Shown in pieces: positions 24,943-32,758 of a stretch of 64,000 nt of DNA (position 1 is the stretch's first letter; each line of letters starts with the position of its first letter). The translations under genes and the position numbers were made by a program. Where the stretch lies: contig NZ_JOFQ01000001.1 in the NCBI RefSeq assembly GCF_000718305.1, forward strand, positions 806,001-870,000. Reading direction: 5' to 3'. The stretch is from Streptomyces niger (GTDB lineage Bacteria > Actinomycetota > Actinomycetes > Streptomycetales > Streptomycetaceae). A model generated the notes under the pieces. The model was not told the DNA's origin, searched no databases, and saw nothing but the letters and a program-made list of their open reading frames with translations.

Positions 24943-25784
24943 CCCTTCACCGCCCCCGCGCTGAAGCCGGTGATCAGCCACTTCTGGATGTACGCGAAGA
25001 CGATGACGACCGGTACGGCCGCGATGACGCCGCCGGCGGCGAGCGCGCCGAGGTCGACGCTGTCCGCGCCCATCAGGGTGTTCAGGCCGACGGGGATGGT
25101 CTGCTTCTCCTGGTCGCTGAGGAACATCAGCGCGAAGAGGAAGTGGTTCCAGGCGTGCACGAAGGCGAAGGAGCCCACGGCGACCAGGCCGGGCCGCAGC
25201 AGGGGCAGGACGACGACGCGGAAGGCCCGCAGCCGCCCGCAGCCGTCGACCCAGGCGGCCTCCTCCAGCGCGTACGGCACGTTTTTGATGAAGCCGCTGA
25301 TCAGGATCATGGACAGCGGGAGCTGGAAGACGGTCTCCGCGAGGATGACGCTGCCCAGCGAGTTGATCATCCGCAGCTCGGCGAAGATCTGGAACAGCGG
25401 CACCAGCAGCAGCGCCCCGGGCACGAACTGGGAGCACAGCAGGGCCAGCATGAAGCCCTTCTTGGCGCGGAAGTCGAAGCGGGCGAGCGCGTAGCCGCCG
25501 GCCAGCGCGACGAGCGTGGTGAGCACCAGGGTGGCGATGCCGATGAGCACGCTGTTCTGGAAGTACGTCGCGAAGCTGCGCTCGGTCCACACCTTCGCGA
25601 AGTGCTCGAAGGTGATCGGCCAGGGCACCAGGGAGGTGGAACCGGCGGGGCGCAGTGCGAAGAGCAGGATCCAGTAGAAGGGGACGAGGGTGAAGAGGAG
25701 GTAGAGGGCGAGCGGCAGGTGGATCTGCCAGCGGGGGGCCTGGTCCCAGGCGCGCCGCTTCCCGGTGACGGTCAGCGTGGTCAC
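24939..25784 (-). CDS. Carbohydrate ABC transporter permease (MalG type)
   Basis: 281 aa, GTG start overlapping the MalF-type stop (GTGA). About six membrane helices are visible (LPLALYLLFTLVPFYWILLFAL first). The MalG-type EAA loop EEAAWVDGCGRLRAFRVVVLPLLRPG, which contacts the ATPase, lies near residues 180-205. With the permease at 25781-26746 and the binding protein at 17913-19262 it forms an importer of pectin fragments. No ATPase gene is nearby. Confidence 0.92.
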   Translation of the reverse strand: MTTLTVTGKRRAWDQAPRWQIHLPLALYLLFTLVPFYWILLFALRPAGSTSLVPWPITFEHFAKVWTERSFATYFQNSVLIGIATLVLTTLVALAGGYALARFDFRAKKGFMLALLCSQFVPGALLLVPLFQIFAELRMINSLGSVILAETVFQLPLSMILISGFIKNVPYALEEAAWVDGCGRLRAFRVVVLPLLRPGLVAVGSFAFVHAWNHFLFALMFLSDQEKQTIPVGLNTLMGADSVDLGALAAGGVIAAVPVVIVFAYIQKWLITGFSAGAVKG

Positions 25785-26746
25785 TTGTCGTCACCTCCGA
25801 ACTTGCTGAGCCGTAGGTAGACGAGTGAGCAGAAGAGCAGGATCACGAACGCGACGGTGGTCAGCGCGGACGCGTAGCCGAAGTTGTGCGCGTCGACGGA
25901 GGTGTTGGCGATGTAGAGCGGCAGGGTGGTGGTCTCCCCCGCCGGGCCGCCGCCGGTCAGGGTGTAGAGCAGGTCGACGTTGTTGAACTCCCACACCGCG
26001 CGCAGCAGCGTGGAGAGGATGATGGCGTCCTTCAGGTGCGGCAGGGTGATGTGGAAGAACTGCCGGAACCTGCTCGCGCCGTCCACCTCGGCCGCCTCGT
26101 AGAGGTCCTTCGAGACGGATTGGAGGTCGGCGAGGATGAGGATGGCGAAGAAGGGCACCCCGCGCCAGAGGTCGGCGACCACCACGGCCGGGAAGACGGT
26201 GGCGGTGTCGGAGAGCCAGGAGGTGCCGTACTCCCCGATGCCCGCGTCCGCGAGGTAACGGCTGATGCCGGTCTGGGAGTTGTAGAGCAGGACCCAGATC
26301 GCGGAGGTGAGGACGCCGGATACGGCCCAGGGCGAGAAGACCAGTGCGCGGGCCAGCGCCCGGCCGGCGAAGGTCTGGTTGACGATCAGGGCGAGGGCCA
26401 GCCCGAAGAGCAGTTGGAGCCCGACCTCGACGACGACCCACTTGAGGCTGAACGTCAGGGTGCCCCAGAAGAGGGGGTCGCCGGTGAAGATCTCGGTGAA
26501 GTTGTCCAGCCCCGCGAAGCCGTTCCGCCACGGCTTGGTGGGGTTGGCGTGCTGGAGCGCCGTCCAGAAGACGCTGAGCACCGGGTAGGCGATGAAGCCC
26601 AGCATCAGCAGGACCGCGGGCGCGATGAGCAGGTAAGGCAGCCGGCGCGGGTGGCTGCCGGTGCCGCGGCGGCGGCGCTCGGGCGGTGGCGTCGTCCCGT
26701 GGCGGCTTCTGGGCGGTGACTCGGCCACGGCTGCGGCTTGGGCCAT
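25781..26746 (-). CDS. Carbohydrate ABC transporter permease (MalF type)
   Basis: 321 aa from the ATG at 26746. A Pro/Arg-rich cytoplasmic N-terminus (about 40 residues) is followed by six membrane helices (PYLLIAPAVLLMLGFIAYPVLSVFW first) and the coupling loop YEAAEVDGASRFRQFFHITLPHLK. It is the partner of the MalG-type protein encoded directly downstream. It is the first gene after a 119-bp gap in the operon, which holds the inverted repeat at 26776-26791, so an internal promoter is possible. Confidence 0.92.
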   Translation of the reverse strand: MAQAAAVAESPPRSRHGTTPPPERRRRGTGSHPRRLPYLLIAPAVLLMLGFIAYPVLSVFWTALQHANPTKPWRNGFAGLDNFTEIFTGDPLFWGTLTFSLKWVVVEVGLQLLFGLALALIVNQTFAGRALARALVFSPWAVSGVLTSAIWVLLYNSQTGISRYLADAGIGEYGTSWLSDTATVFPAVVVADLWRGVPFFAILILADLQSVSKDLYEAAEVDGASRFRQFFHITLPHLKDAIILSTLLRAVWEFNNVDLLYTLTGGGPAGETTTLPLYIANTSVDAHNFGYASALTTVAFVILLFCSLVYLRLSKFGGDDK

Positions 26747-26775
26747 GACTCTTCTCCGTTCTGGGTGACCGGGGA

Positions 26776-26791
26776 TTCCGGGTAACCGGAA
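26776..26791. promoter_or_regulatory. Inverted repeat before the ABC permease genes
   Basis: TTCCGG-GTAA-CCGGAA, a perfect 6-bp dyad with 4-nt spacer, 30 bp upstream of the MalF-type start in the only sizeable gap of the operon. It could be an operator or a small hairpin; no matching copy was noticed elsewhere. Confidence 0.4.
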
Positions 26792-26865
26792 AGCAGGACG
26801 CTGTTCGACATATCGGCCGTGCCGGTGCATCGACCGGAAGGAGAGGGGCGGGCGCCGGGTGCGGC

Positions 26866-28596
26866 TCAGCCCGCGTACGGATCGGGCACGGTGCCGGGGC
26901 GGGCCAGGAAGGCGAAGTCGCAGCCGGTGTCGGCCTGGGTGATCTGCTCGGCGTAGAGCGCGCCGTAGCCGCGCTCGTACCGCTCGGGCGGCGGGGTCCA
27001 GGCGGCGCGGCGCTCCGCCAGCTCCTCGTCCGACACCTCCAGGCGCAGGGTGCGCGCGGCGACGTCGAGGGTGATGAGATCGCCGCTGCGGACGAGGGCG
27101 AGCGGCCCGCCCACGTAGGACTCGGGGGCGATGTGCAGCACGCAGGCGCCGTAACTGGTACCGCTCATCCGGGCGTCGGAGATCCGCACCATGTCCCGCA
27201 CGCCCTGCTTCAGGAGGTGGTCGGGGATCGGCAGCATGCCGTACTCGGGCATGCCGGGGCCGCCCTTGGGCCCGGCGTTGCGCAGTACGAGCACATGGTC
27301 GGCGGTGATGCCGAGCGCCGGGTCGTTGATGGTGCGCTGCATCGCCTTGTAGTCGTCGAAGACGACGGCGGGTCCGGTGTGCCGGAGCAGGTGCGGTTCG
27401 GCGGCGATGTGCTTGATGACCGCGCCGTCGGGGCAGAGGTTGCCGCGCAGCACCGCGACGCCGCCCTCGGCGGCCACCGGGTTCGCCCGGGTGCGGATGA
27501 CGTCGTCGTTGTGGACCAGGGCGCCGGCCAGCTGCTCCCGCAGCGTGGGGTGGGCGACGGTGGGCCGGTCCAGGTGGAGCAGGTCGGTGATCCGGGAGAG
27601 GAAGCCGGGCAGCCCGCCGGCGAAGTGGAAGTCCTCCATGAGGTACGGGCCGCCGCCGGGGCGGACGTTGGCCAGCACCGGCACCTTGCGGGCGATCCGG
27701 TCGAAGTCGTCCAGGGTCAGCCGTACCCCGGCGCGGCCGGCCATCGCGATGAGGTGGATCACGGCGTTGGTCGAACCGCCGAGGCCGAGGACGGTGGTGA
27801 CGGCGTCCTCGAAGGCCTCCGCGGTCAGCAGGTGCGTCAGCCGCACGTCCCGGCGGACGAGGTCGACGATGCGGATGCCGGAGGCCGCGGCCATCCGGTC
27901 GTGCCCGGAGTCGACGGCGGGGATGCTCGACGCGCCCGGCACCGTCACGCCCAGGGCCTCGGCCGCGGCGGTCAGGGTGGAGGCGGTGCCCATCGTCATG
28001 CAGTGGCCCGGCGAGCGGGCCAGCCCGCTCTCCAGTTCGGCCAGCTCGCAGTCGCCGATGAGGCCCGCGCGCCGGTCGTCCCAGTACTTCCACATGTCCG
28101 TGCCGGAGCCGAGGGTCTCGCCGCGCCAGTGCCCCGGCAGCATCGGCCCGGCGGGCACGAAGACCGTCGGCAGGTCGACGCTGGCGGCGCCCATCAGCAG
28201 CGCCGGCGTGGACTTGTCACAGCCGCCGAGCAGCACCGCGCCGTCCACCGGATAGGAGCGCAGCAGCTCCTCGGTCTCCATCGCGAGCATGTTGCGGTAG
28301 AGCATCGGCGTCGGCTTCTGGAAGGTCTCGCTCAGCGTGGCGACCGGGAATTCCAGCGGGAAGCCGCCGGCCTGCCACACCCCGCGCTTGACGGCCTGCG
28401 CGCGGTCGCGGAGGTGCTGGTGGCAGGGGTTGATGTCGGACCAGGTGTTGAGGATCGCGACGACCGGCTTGCCGAGGTGTTCCTCGGGCAGGTAGCCGAG
28501 CTGCCGGGTGCGGGCGCGGTGGCTGAAGGAGCGCAGGCCCGATGAGATGCCGCTGCCGTACCACTGGTGGCTGCGGTACTCCTCCGGGCGTCTCAC
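26866..28596 (-). CDS. IlvD/Edd-family sugar-acid dehydratase
   Basis: 576 aa, GTG start overlapping the DapA-like gene stop. The family hallmarks are present: NTWSDINPCHQHLRDRAQAVKRGVW with the first cluster Cys, LLGGCDKSTPALLMGAAS (cluster Cys and the modified Lys region), SPGHCMTMGTASTL (third Cys), GLGGSTNAVIHL and the C-terminal MSGTSYG. It resembles the pentonate/hexonate branch (L-arabinonate, D-xylonate and related dehydratases) more than the valine-isoleucine enzyme. With the adjacent aldolase-like gene it would convert a sugar acid to a 2-keto-3-deoxy acid. Which sugar acid (for example arabinonate or galactonate) cannot be told. Confidence 0.9.
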   Translation of the reverse strand: MRRPEEYRSHQWYGSGISSGLRSFSHRARTRQLGYLPEEHLGKPVVAILNTWSDINPCHQHLRDRAQAVKRGVWQAGGFPLEFPVATLSETFQKPTPMLYRNMLAMETEELLRSYPVDGAVLLGGCDKSTPALLMGAASVDLPTVFVPAGPMLPGHWRGETLGSGTDMWKYWDDRRAGLIGDCELAELESGLARSPGHCMTMGTASTLTAAAEALGVTVPGASSIPAVDSGHDRMAAASGIRIVDLVRRDVRLTHLLTAEAFEDAVTTVLGLGGSTNAVIHLIAMAGRAGVRLTLDDFDRIARKVPVLANVRPGGGPYLMEDFHFAGGLPGFLSRITDLLHLDRPTVAHPTLREQLAGALVHNDDVIRTRANPVAAEGGVAVLRGNLCPDGAVIKHIAAEPHLLRHTGPAVVFDDYKAMQRTINDPALGITADHVLVLRNAGPKGGPGMPEYGMLPIPDHLLKQGVRDMVRISDARMSGTSYGACVLHIAPESYVGGPLALVRSGDLITLDVAARTLRLEVSDEELAERRAAWTPPPERYERGYGALYAEQITQADTGCDFAFLARPGTVPDPYAG

Positions 28597-29504
28597 ACCG
28601 ACCACCCGGCGGCGAGCGCCGCGACCTCGGCGCGCTGCTCCTCCGGCAGTGGTTTGCTCGGCGGCCGGACGTCGCGGCGGCACAGTCCGAGCGAGGCCAG
28701 CGCCTCCTTGACCACCGTCACGTTGTTGGCGGAGCCGTTCGCGCCGCGCAGCTCCTCGAAGCGGCGGATCTGCTCCCAGACCTTCATGGCGGCCGGGTAG
28801 TCGCCCGCCCGGAGCGCGTGGAGCATGTGCAGCGACACCGCGGGGGCGACGTTCACCAGACCGGAGGTGAAGCCGGTGGCCCCGACCGAGAAGTACGCGG
28901 GGGCGTAGGTCTCGGCGAGGCCCGCGATCCACACGAAACGTTCGAGGCCGGCGTCCCGCGCGAAGGCGGCGAAGTGTGCCGCGTCCGGGACGGCGTACTT
29001 CACGCCGATGACGTTGGGGCAGGCGTCGGCGAGTTCGGCGAGGCGTAAGCCGCTCAGTGCCGGATTGCGCAGGTAGGGGACGACGCCGACCTCGGGTACG
29101 GCCTCGGCGATCGCGCGGTGGTAGTCGACCCAGCCGCCCTCCGAGACGTAGGGGTGGACCGGCTGGTGCACCATCACCAGCTGCGCGCCGACGTCGCGGG
29201 CGTGCCGTGCGGCGGCCACCGCGGTCGGCACGTCGTGGCCGATGCCGACCAGGACGGTGGCCCGGCCGCCGGCCTCCTCGACGGTCAGCTCGGTGACGGC
29301 GCGCCGCTCGTCCGGGGTGAGGGCATAGAACTCGCCGGTGTTGCCGTTCGGGGTCAGGGTGCGGATGCCGCCGTCGAGCAGGCGGCGCAGCAGGGTGCGG
29401 TGGGCTTCGGTGTCGAGGGCGCCGTCCGCGGTGAACGGGGTGACCGGGATGGCCACCACATCGGCGAGTGCCGCCCGGTGGGTCTCGTACGCGGCCGCTG
29501 TCAT
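28593..29504 (-). CDS. Dihydrodipicolinate synthase-family lyase/dehydratase
   Basis: 303 aa. A TIM barrel of the DapA/NAL family with GNTGE (54-58), Tyr144 in VVPYLRNP, and the Schiff-base Lys169 in NVIGVKYAV. It is coupled by 4-bp overlaps to the GntR regulator upstream and the IlvD/Edd dehydratase downstream. This pairing points to the non-phosphorylative sugar-acid route: the dehydratase forms a 2-keto-3-deoxy acid, and this enzyme cleaves or dehydrates it, as 5-keto-4-deoxyglucarate dehydratase or KDG-type aldolases do. The reaction is inferred from family and neighbours. Confidence 0.88.
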   Translation of the reverse strand: MTAAAYETHRAALADVVAIPVTPFTADGALDTEAHRTLLRRLLDGGIRTLTPNGNTGEFYALTPDERRAVTELTVEEAGGRATVLVGIGHDVPTAVAAARHARDVGAQLVMVHQPVHPYVSEGGWVDYHRAIAEAVPEVGVVPYLRNPALSGLRLAELADACPNVIGVKYAVPDAAHFAAFARDAGLERFVWIAGLAETYAPAYFSVGATGFTSGLVNVAPAVSLHMLHALRAGDYPAAMKVWEQIRRFEELRGANGSANNVTVVKEALASLGLCRRDVRPPSKPLPEEQRAEVAALAAGWSV

Positions 29505-30169
29505 CTCTGCGTCCCTCCTCCGGTGGGGGCCTCGTCCGTCGCGGGGAAGGCCCGCTCGACGAAGGAGGCGATGTGGGTGTGGACCGCGCGGGCCGCGCCG
29601 TCGGCGTCGCCGGCCGTGGCCAGCCGGAGGATCTCCTCGTGCTCGGCGGCCTCCCGCTCCCAGGACGGCACGGCCGCCCAGGCGACGGTGGACACCAGGG
29701 CCGCCTGGTCGCGGACCTCGTCGAGCATGCGGGTCAGCAGCGGGTTGCCGCAGGGCAGGTACAGCGCGCGGTGGAAGTCGCGGTTGGCGAGCGACCGGTC
29801 GGCGGGGTCGGCGGCCTCGGCCGCGCGGGTCAGCGCCGTGCGGGCGTCCTCCACGGAGGCGGCGCTGCGCACGGTGCGGCGGACCGCCTCCGGCTCCAGC
29901 AGCAGGCGTACGTCGTAGACCTCGCGGGCCATGGTCGCGTCGACCGTGCGGACGGTGACGCCCTTGTACTGGCTCATGACGACGAGTCCGGTGCCGGCCA
30001 GGGTCTTCAGCGCCTCGCGCACCGGGGTCTTGGAGACCCCGTACTGGGCGGCGAGTTCGGTCTCCACGAGCGACTGCCCGGGGCTCAACTGCCCGGTGAG
30101 GATGCGGTGTTTGACCGCCTCCAGCACGTACTGCGTGCGGGAGGGGATCGGGGCGGGGGCGAAAGTCAT
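29501..30169 (-). CDS. GntR-family regulator, FCD (FadR) subfamily
   Basis: 222 aa. An N-terminal winged helix (about 10-75; YVLEAVKHRILTGQLSPGQSLVETELAAQYGVSKTPVREALKTLAGTGLV) is followed by the all-helical FCD domain with metal-binding-type residues (DFHRAL, EHEEILRLATAGDADGAARAVHTHI). It is first in the minus-strand pectin operon and overlaps the lyase gene. FCD regulators commonly bind sugar acids or keto acids and act on nearby genes. Its own upstream region has a TCATATATGA dyad. It is the likely controller of 15.8-30.2 kb, with an intermediate of the pathway as effector. Confidence 0.9.
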   Translation of the reverse strand: MTFAPAPIPSRTQYVLEAVKHRILTGQLSPGQSLVETELAAQYGVSKTPVREALKTLAGTGLVVMSQYKGVTVRTVDATMAREVYDVRLLLEPEAVRRTVRSAASVEDARTALTRAAEAADPADRSLANRDFHRALYLPCGNPLLTRMLDEVRDQAALVSTVAWAAVPSWEREAAEHEEILRLATAGDADGAARAVHTHIASFVERAFPATDEAPTGGGTQR

Positions 30170-30204
30170 GGGCGGCCGCTCTCAGTTCTCATATCTCGCG
30201 CATC

Positions 30205-30222
30205 ACGTCTCATATATGACGT
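30205..30222. promoter_or_regulatory. Palindrome upstream of the GntR-led pectin operon
   Basis: The perfect dyad TCATATATGA (30210-30219) sits inside a larger near-palindrome, about 40 bp upstream of the regulator start. It is one of the few AT-rich stretches in the window and could also contain the -10 region. It is a likely site of autoregulation. Confidence 0.6.
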
Positions 30223-30331
30223 ATGAAGTACGACGCGATGAAGCTAGAGCGACCCGGAGGGTTCGTCAACGCTTCTGACAGAGAACGCGGAAAGAGCGGC
30301 CGCCCGGCGGCCTACCGGCCCTGGAACAGGG

Positions 30332-31162
30332 TCAGTTGTACGAGATGTCGGACGCCGAGTAGCGGCAGTAGGTGCCGTCCGGGCCGCTGCCCGTCTCGAC
30401 CGGCTCCTTGCCGGTGTTGTTGCCGGTGTAGCGCACGCACGGCTTGATCTTCTTGCTGCTGTCGCCGTGGATGCGGATGCTCCTCAGCGTCGCGGTGTCG
30501 CCGTAGTTGGTGTTGATGCCGACCAGGGCCTTGCCCGGCGCGGTCACGTCGACGTCGCTGACGCTGATGGTGCGCTTGTACTGGGTCGAGCAGTTGCCGC
30601 AGCTGCGCACCAGCTTGCCGAAGTCGGCGACCTGGAAGCCGCTGATGTTCAGCTTGCCGGCGCCGTTGAACTGGAAGACCTTGTCGTCGGCCTTCTTCGC
30701 GCCGCCGCCGGTGACGGTGTACGTCGCGCCGGAGGAGGTGCCCTTGAAGGTGGCGGCGTCCTCGCCGACGTCCTCCCACCACACGTTCTGCAGGGTGCAG
30801 CTGCCCGAGCAGTGGATGCCGTCGGCGGCCGGCGAGCCGATGACGACGTTCTTGAGTACCGCCCCGTCCTTCAGCTTGAAGATCGGATCCTGGCCCTCGT
30901 CCTGGCCGTCGCCGCCGAGATCACCGCTGCCGTAGAACCGCTTGAGGCCGCCGTCGTAGGTGCCGGACACCTCGATGGTCTTGCTGACCGCCTGGCTGCC
31001 GCCGGGCGTCGGCCAGCCGGCGGCGTTCGCCGTACCGGTCAGCGACGTGGCGAGGAGGGCGGCGCCGGTCAGCCCGGCCGCGGTGATCCCGCCGAACACC
31101 GCCTTGCGGCGGGCGAGCGTCCTGCGGTGGCGGCCGGCGGGCCGCCGTGCTGCTGATGTCAT
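30332..31162 (-). CDS. Secreted pectate lyase, polysaccharide lyase family 3
   Basis: 276 aa. The ATG at 31162 is preferred (AAGGG upstream, then an Arg-rich signal peptide with TAGLTGAALLATSLTGTANA, cleaved near residue 48). The mature domain is a short PL3 beta-helix: GLKRFYGSGDLGGDGQDEGQDPIFKLKDGAVLKNVVIG, GIHCSGSCTLQNVWWEDVGEDAATFKG, and C-terminal paired cysteines. PL3 enzymes need calcium and cleave polygalacturonate at alkaline pH. It is transcribed alone, between the GntR operon and the ECF sigma pair. The family is clear. Confidence 0.92.
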   Translation of the reverse strand: MTSAARRPAGRHRRTLARRKAVFGGITAAGLTGAALLATSLTGTANAAGWPTPGGSQAVSKTIEVSGTYDGGLKRFYGSGDLGGDGQDEGQDPIFKLKDGAVLKNVVIGSPAADGIHCSGSCTLQNVWWEDVGEDAATFKGTSSGATYTVTGGGAKKADDKVFQFNGAGKLNISGFQVADFGKLVRSCGNCSTQYKRTISVSDVDVTAPGKALVGINTNYGDTATLRSIRIHGDSSKKIKPCVRYTGNNTGKEPVETGSGPDGTYCRYSASDISYN

Positions 31163-31266
31163 GTCCGATGCCCTTCGATGGGGGGTGCATTCGGTGGGAC
31201 CGAGACCCACGCCGTGCTGTCGCCACCGGAGGCGGAAGGGTTGCCGGGGCCCGAAAAAATCTCTCC

Positions 31267-31992
31267 TCAGCCGCGTCGGGGCGCGAAGTCGCCACGCACC
31301 GCCGCCCGTTCGTCGCCGTACCGCACGGTGACCGCGTAGTCGTCGGCGCCGGCGTCCCGGCCACCGCGCGCGTGGTCGTACTGGCCCGCGAAGACATGCC
31401 GGCCCGCGGGCACCGTACGGCCGTCCTTCAACGTCCAGCGGTAGACCAGGAAGTCACCCTCGGCGCGTGCGGTGGAGGTGAAGTCGGTCTCGGGCAGCGT
31501 GCGCCAGGCCCCGGTCGGCCGCACCCCCGCGGTCCGCGCGATGCGCAGCTCGACGGTCAGCGCGGTGAGCGGCTCCGCCGTCTGCAGGGTCACGTTGCTC
31601 TGGGCCCAGTAGTCGTTGCTGTGCGGGTCGACGGAGCCGTCGCTCCACAGCGGGCCGTCCTCGGTGCGGGTGCCGTGCGGCGCACCACCGGGCGATGCGG
31701 AGGCGCGGGGCGCGGGCGGTGCGCTGTGCGCGGGCGGTGCGGCACGCTCGGGTCCGGCATCGCGGTCCTGGTCGTGCAGTACCGCGGCCACGCCGTAGCC
31801 TCCGGCCGCCAGGACCCCGGCGACGGCCGCGGTGGCGGTCACGATGCGCAGCCAGGGCGCCGCGCGTCGGGAGCGTCCCGGCACCGGCCGCTCGGTGGGA
31901 GTCATGCCGCGCTCGACCCGGGCCAGCATGCGTGCGCGGTCCGGGCGGTGGGCCGCCGCGGCCTGCCGCAGCTGGCGGCGCACCTCGTCCAT
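31267..31992 (-). CDS. Single-pass membrane protein paired with the ECF sigma factor, probable anti-sigma regulator
   Basis: 241 aa. The ATG at 31992 overlaps the sigma stop (TGATG) and has AGGAGG 5 nt upstream; a GTG 3 nt earlier is possible. A short cytoplasmic N-terminus (about 45 residues, MDEVRRQLRQAAAAHRPDRARMLARVERGM) precedes one helix (WLRIVTATAAVAGVLAAGGYGVAAVL, about 47-72), a Pro/Ala-rich linker and an extracellular beta-rich domain (about 125-238). The cytoplasmic part has no His-Cys-Cys zinc motif of ZAS anti-sigma factors. A role in holding or sensing for the sigma factor is inferred from the overlap and topology. Confidence 0.75.
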   Translation of the reverse strand: MDEVRRQLRQAAAAHRPDRARMLARVERGMTPTERPVPGRSRRAAPWLRIVTATAAVAGVLAAGGYGVAAVLHDQDRDAGPERAAPPAHSAPPAPRASASPGGAPHGTRTEDGPLWSDGSVDPHSNDYWAQSNVTLQTAEPLTALTVELRIARTAGVRPTGAWRTLPETDFTSTARAEGDFLVYRWTLKDGRTVPAGRHVFAGQYDHARGGRDAGADDYAVTVRYGDERAAVRGDFAPRRG

Positions 31993-32543
31993 CACGTCCT
32001 CCTGCCGACGAGTTCCCCCGCGGCGCGGGCACCCAGCAGCCGTTCCAGCTGCGCCATCCCCTTGGAGGTCTGGCTCTTCACCGTACCCACCGAGATGCCG
32101 AGCGCGAGCGCGGTCTCCCGTTCGGACAGGTCGAAGGCGTGCCGCAGCACGACACAGGCCCGCTTGCGGAACGGCAGGGTGCGCAGCGCCTGTTGCACGT
32201 CGACGACGGCGGGCACGTCCGGCGCGTCGGCGTGCTCGGAGCACTGCGCCCAGAACAGCGCGATGCGGCGGCGTTCCCTTATGGCGCTGCGGATGTGGCT
32301 GCGGGCCAGGTTGGCGACGACGCCCCGGGCGTACGCGGCGGGGTGGTCGGCGGCGCGGACCCGGTCCCAGCGGTGCCACAGGGCGACCAGCGCATCGGCC
32401 GCCAGGTCGTCGGCGCCTTCGGTGTCACCGGTCAACAGCCTGGCCAGCCGGCCGAGTTCGGCGTAGTGGGCTTCGAAGAACGCGCGGAACTCCGTGGCGG
32501 CGTCGACGGGAGCGGCCACCGCTCCGTCCACGAACCCGTTCAC
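31992..32543 (-). CDS. SigE-family ECF RNA polymerase sigma factor
   Basis: 183 aa from the GTG at 32543; in-frame ATGs up to 32594 are alternatives without clear ribosome sites. Region 2 (about 15-85; FRAFFEAHYAELGRLARLLTGDTEGADDLAADALVALWHRW) and region 4 (about 115-165; ALRTLPFRKRACVVLRHAFDLSERETALALGISVGTVKSQTSKGMAQLERLL) are typical of the SigE-type ECF factors common in actinomycetes. It is translationally coupled to the membrane partner downstream and divergent from the PL11 lyase gene, 215 bp away. A link to cell-envelope or substrate signals is possible but unproven. Confidence 0.9.
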   Translation of the reverse strand: MNGFVDGAVAAPVDAATEFRAFFEAHYAELGRLARLLTGDTEGADDLAADALVALWHRWDRVRAADHPAAYARGVVANLARSHIRSAIRERRRIALFWAQCSEHADAPDVPAVVDVQQALRTLPFRKRACVVLRHAFDLSERETALALGISVGTVKSQTSKGMAQLERLLGARAAGELVGRRT

Positions 32544-32758
32544 CCACCCACCCCCTCGTTCGGCATTTCGACCGCTCCTCGACATGGCGAACACAGGCTA
32601 GGGGTGGGCCGTTCATCGAGCAACCGCCCGGAAGGCCCGCTCCGGTTCGGCGGACGGCGGCGATGACGGCAAGGACGGCAACCCTTCCGGGCGCGGCGCC
32701 CACCGGAGCACACGGGAGCCCTCCCGTACCCCACTCGCCCCGCACGCCAGGAGGAAAC

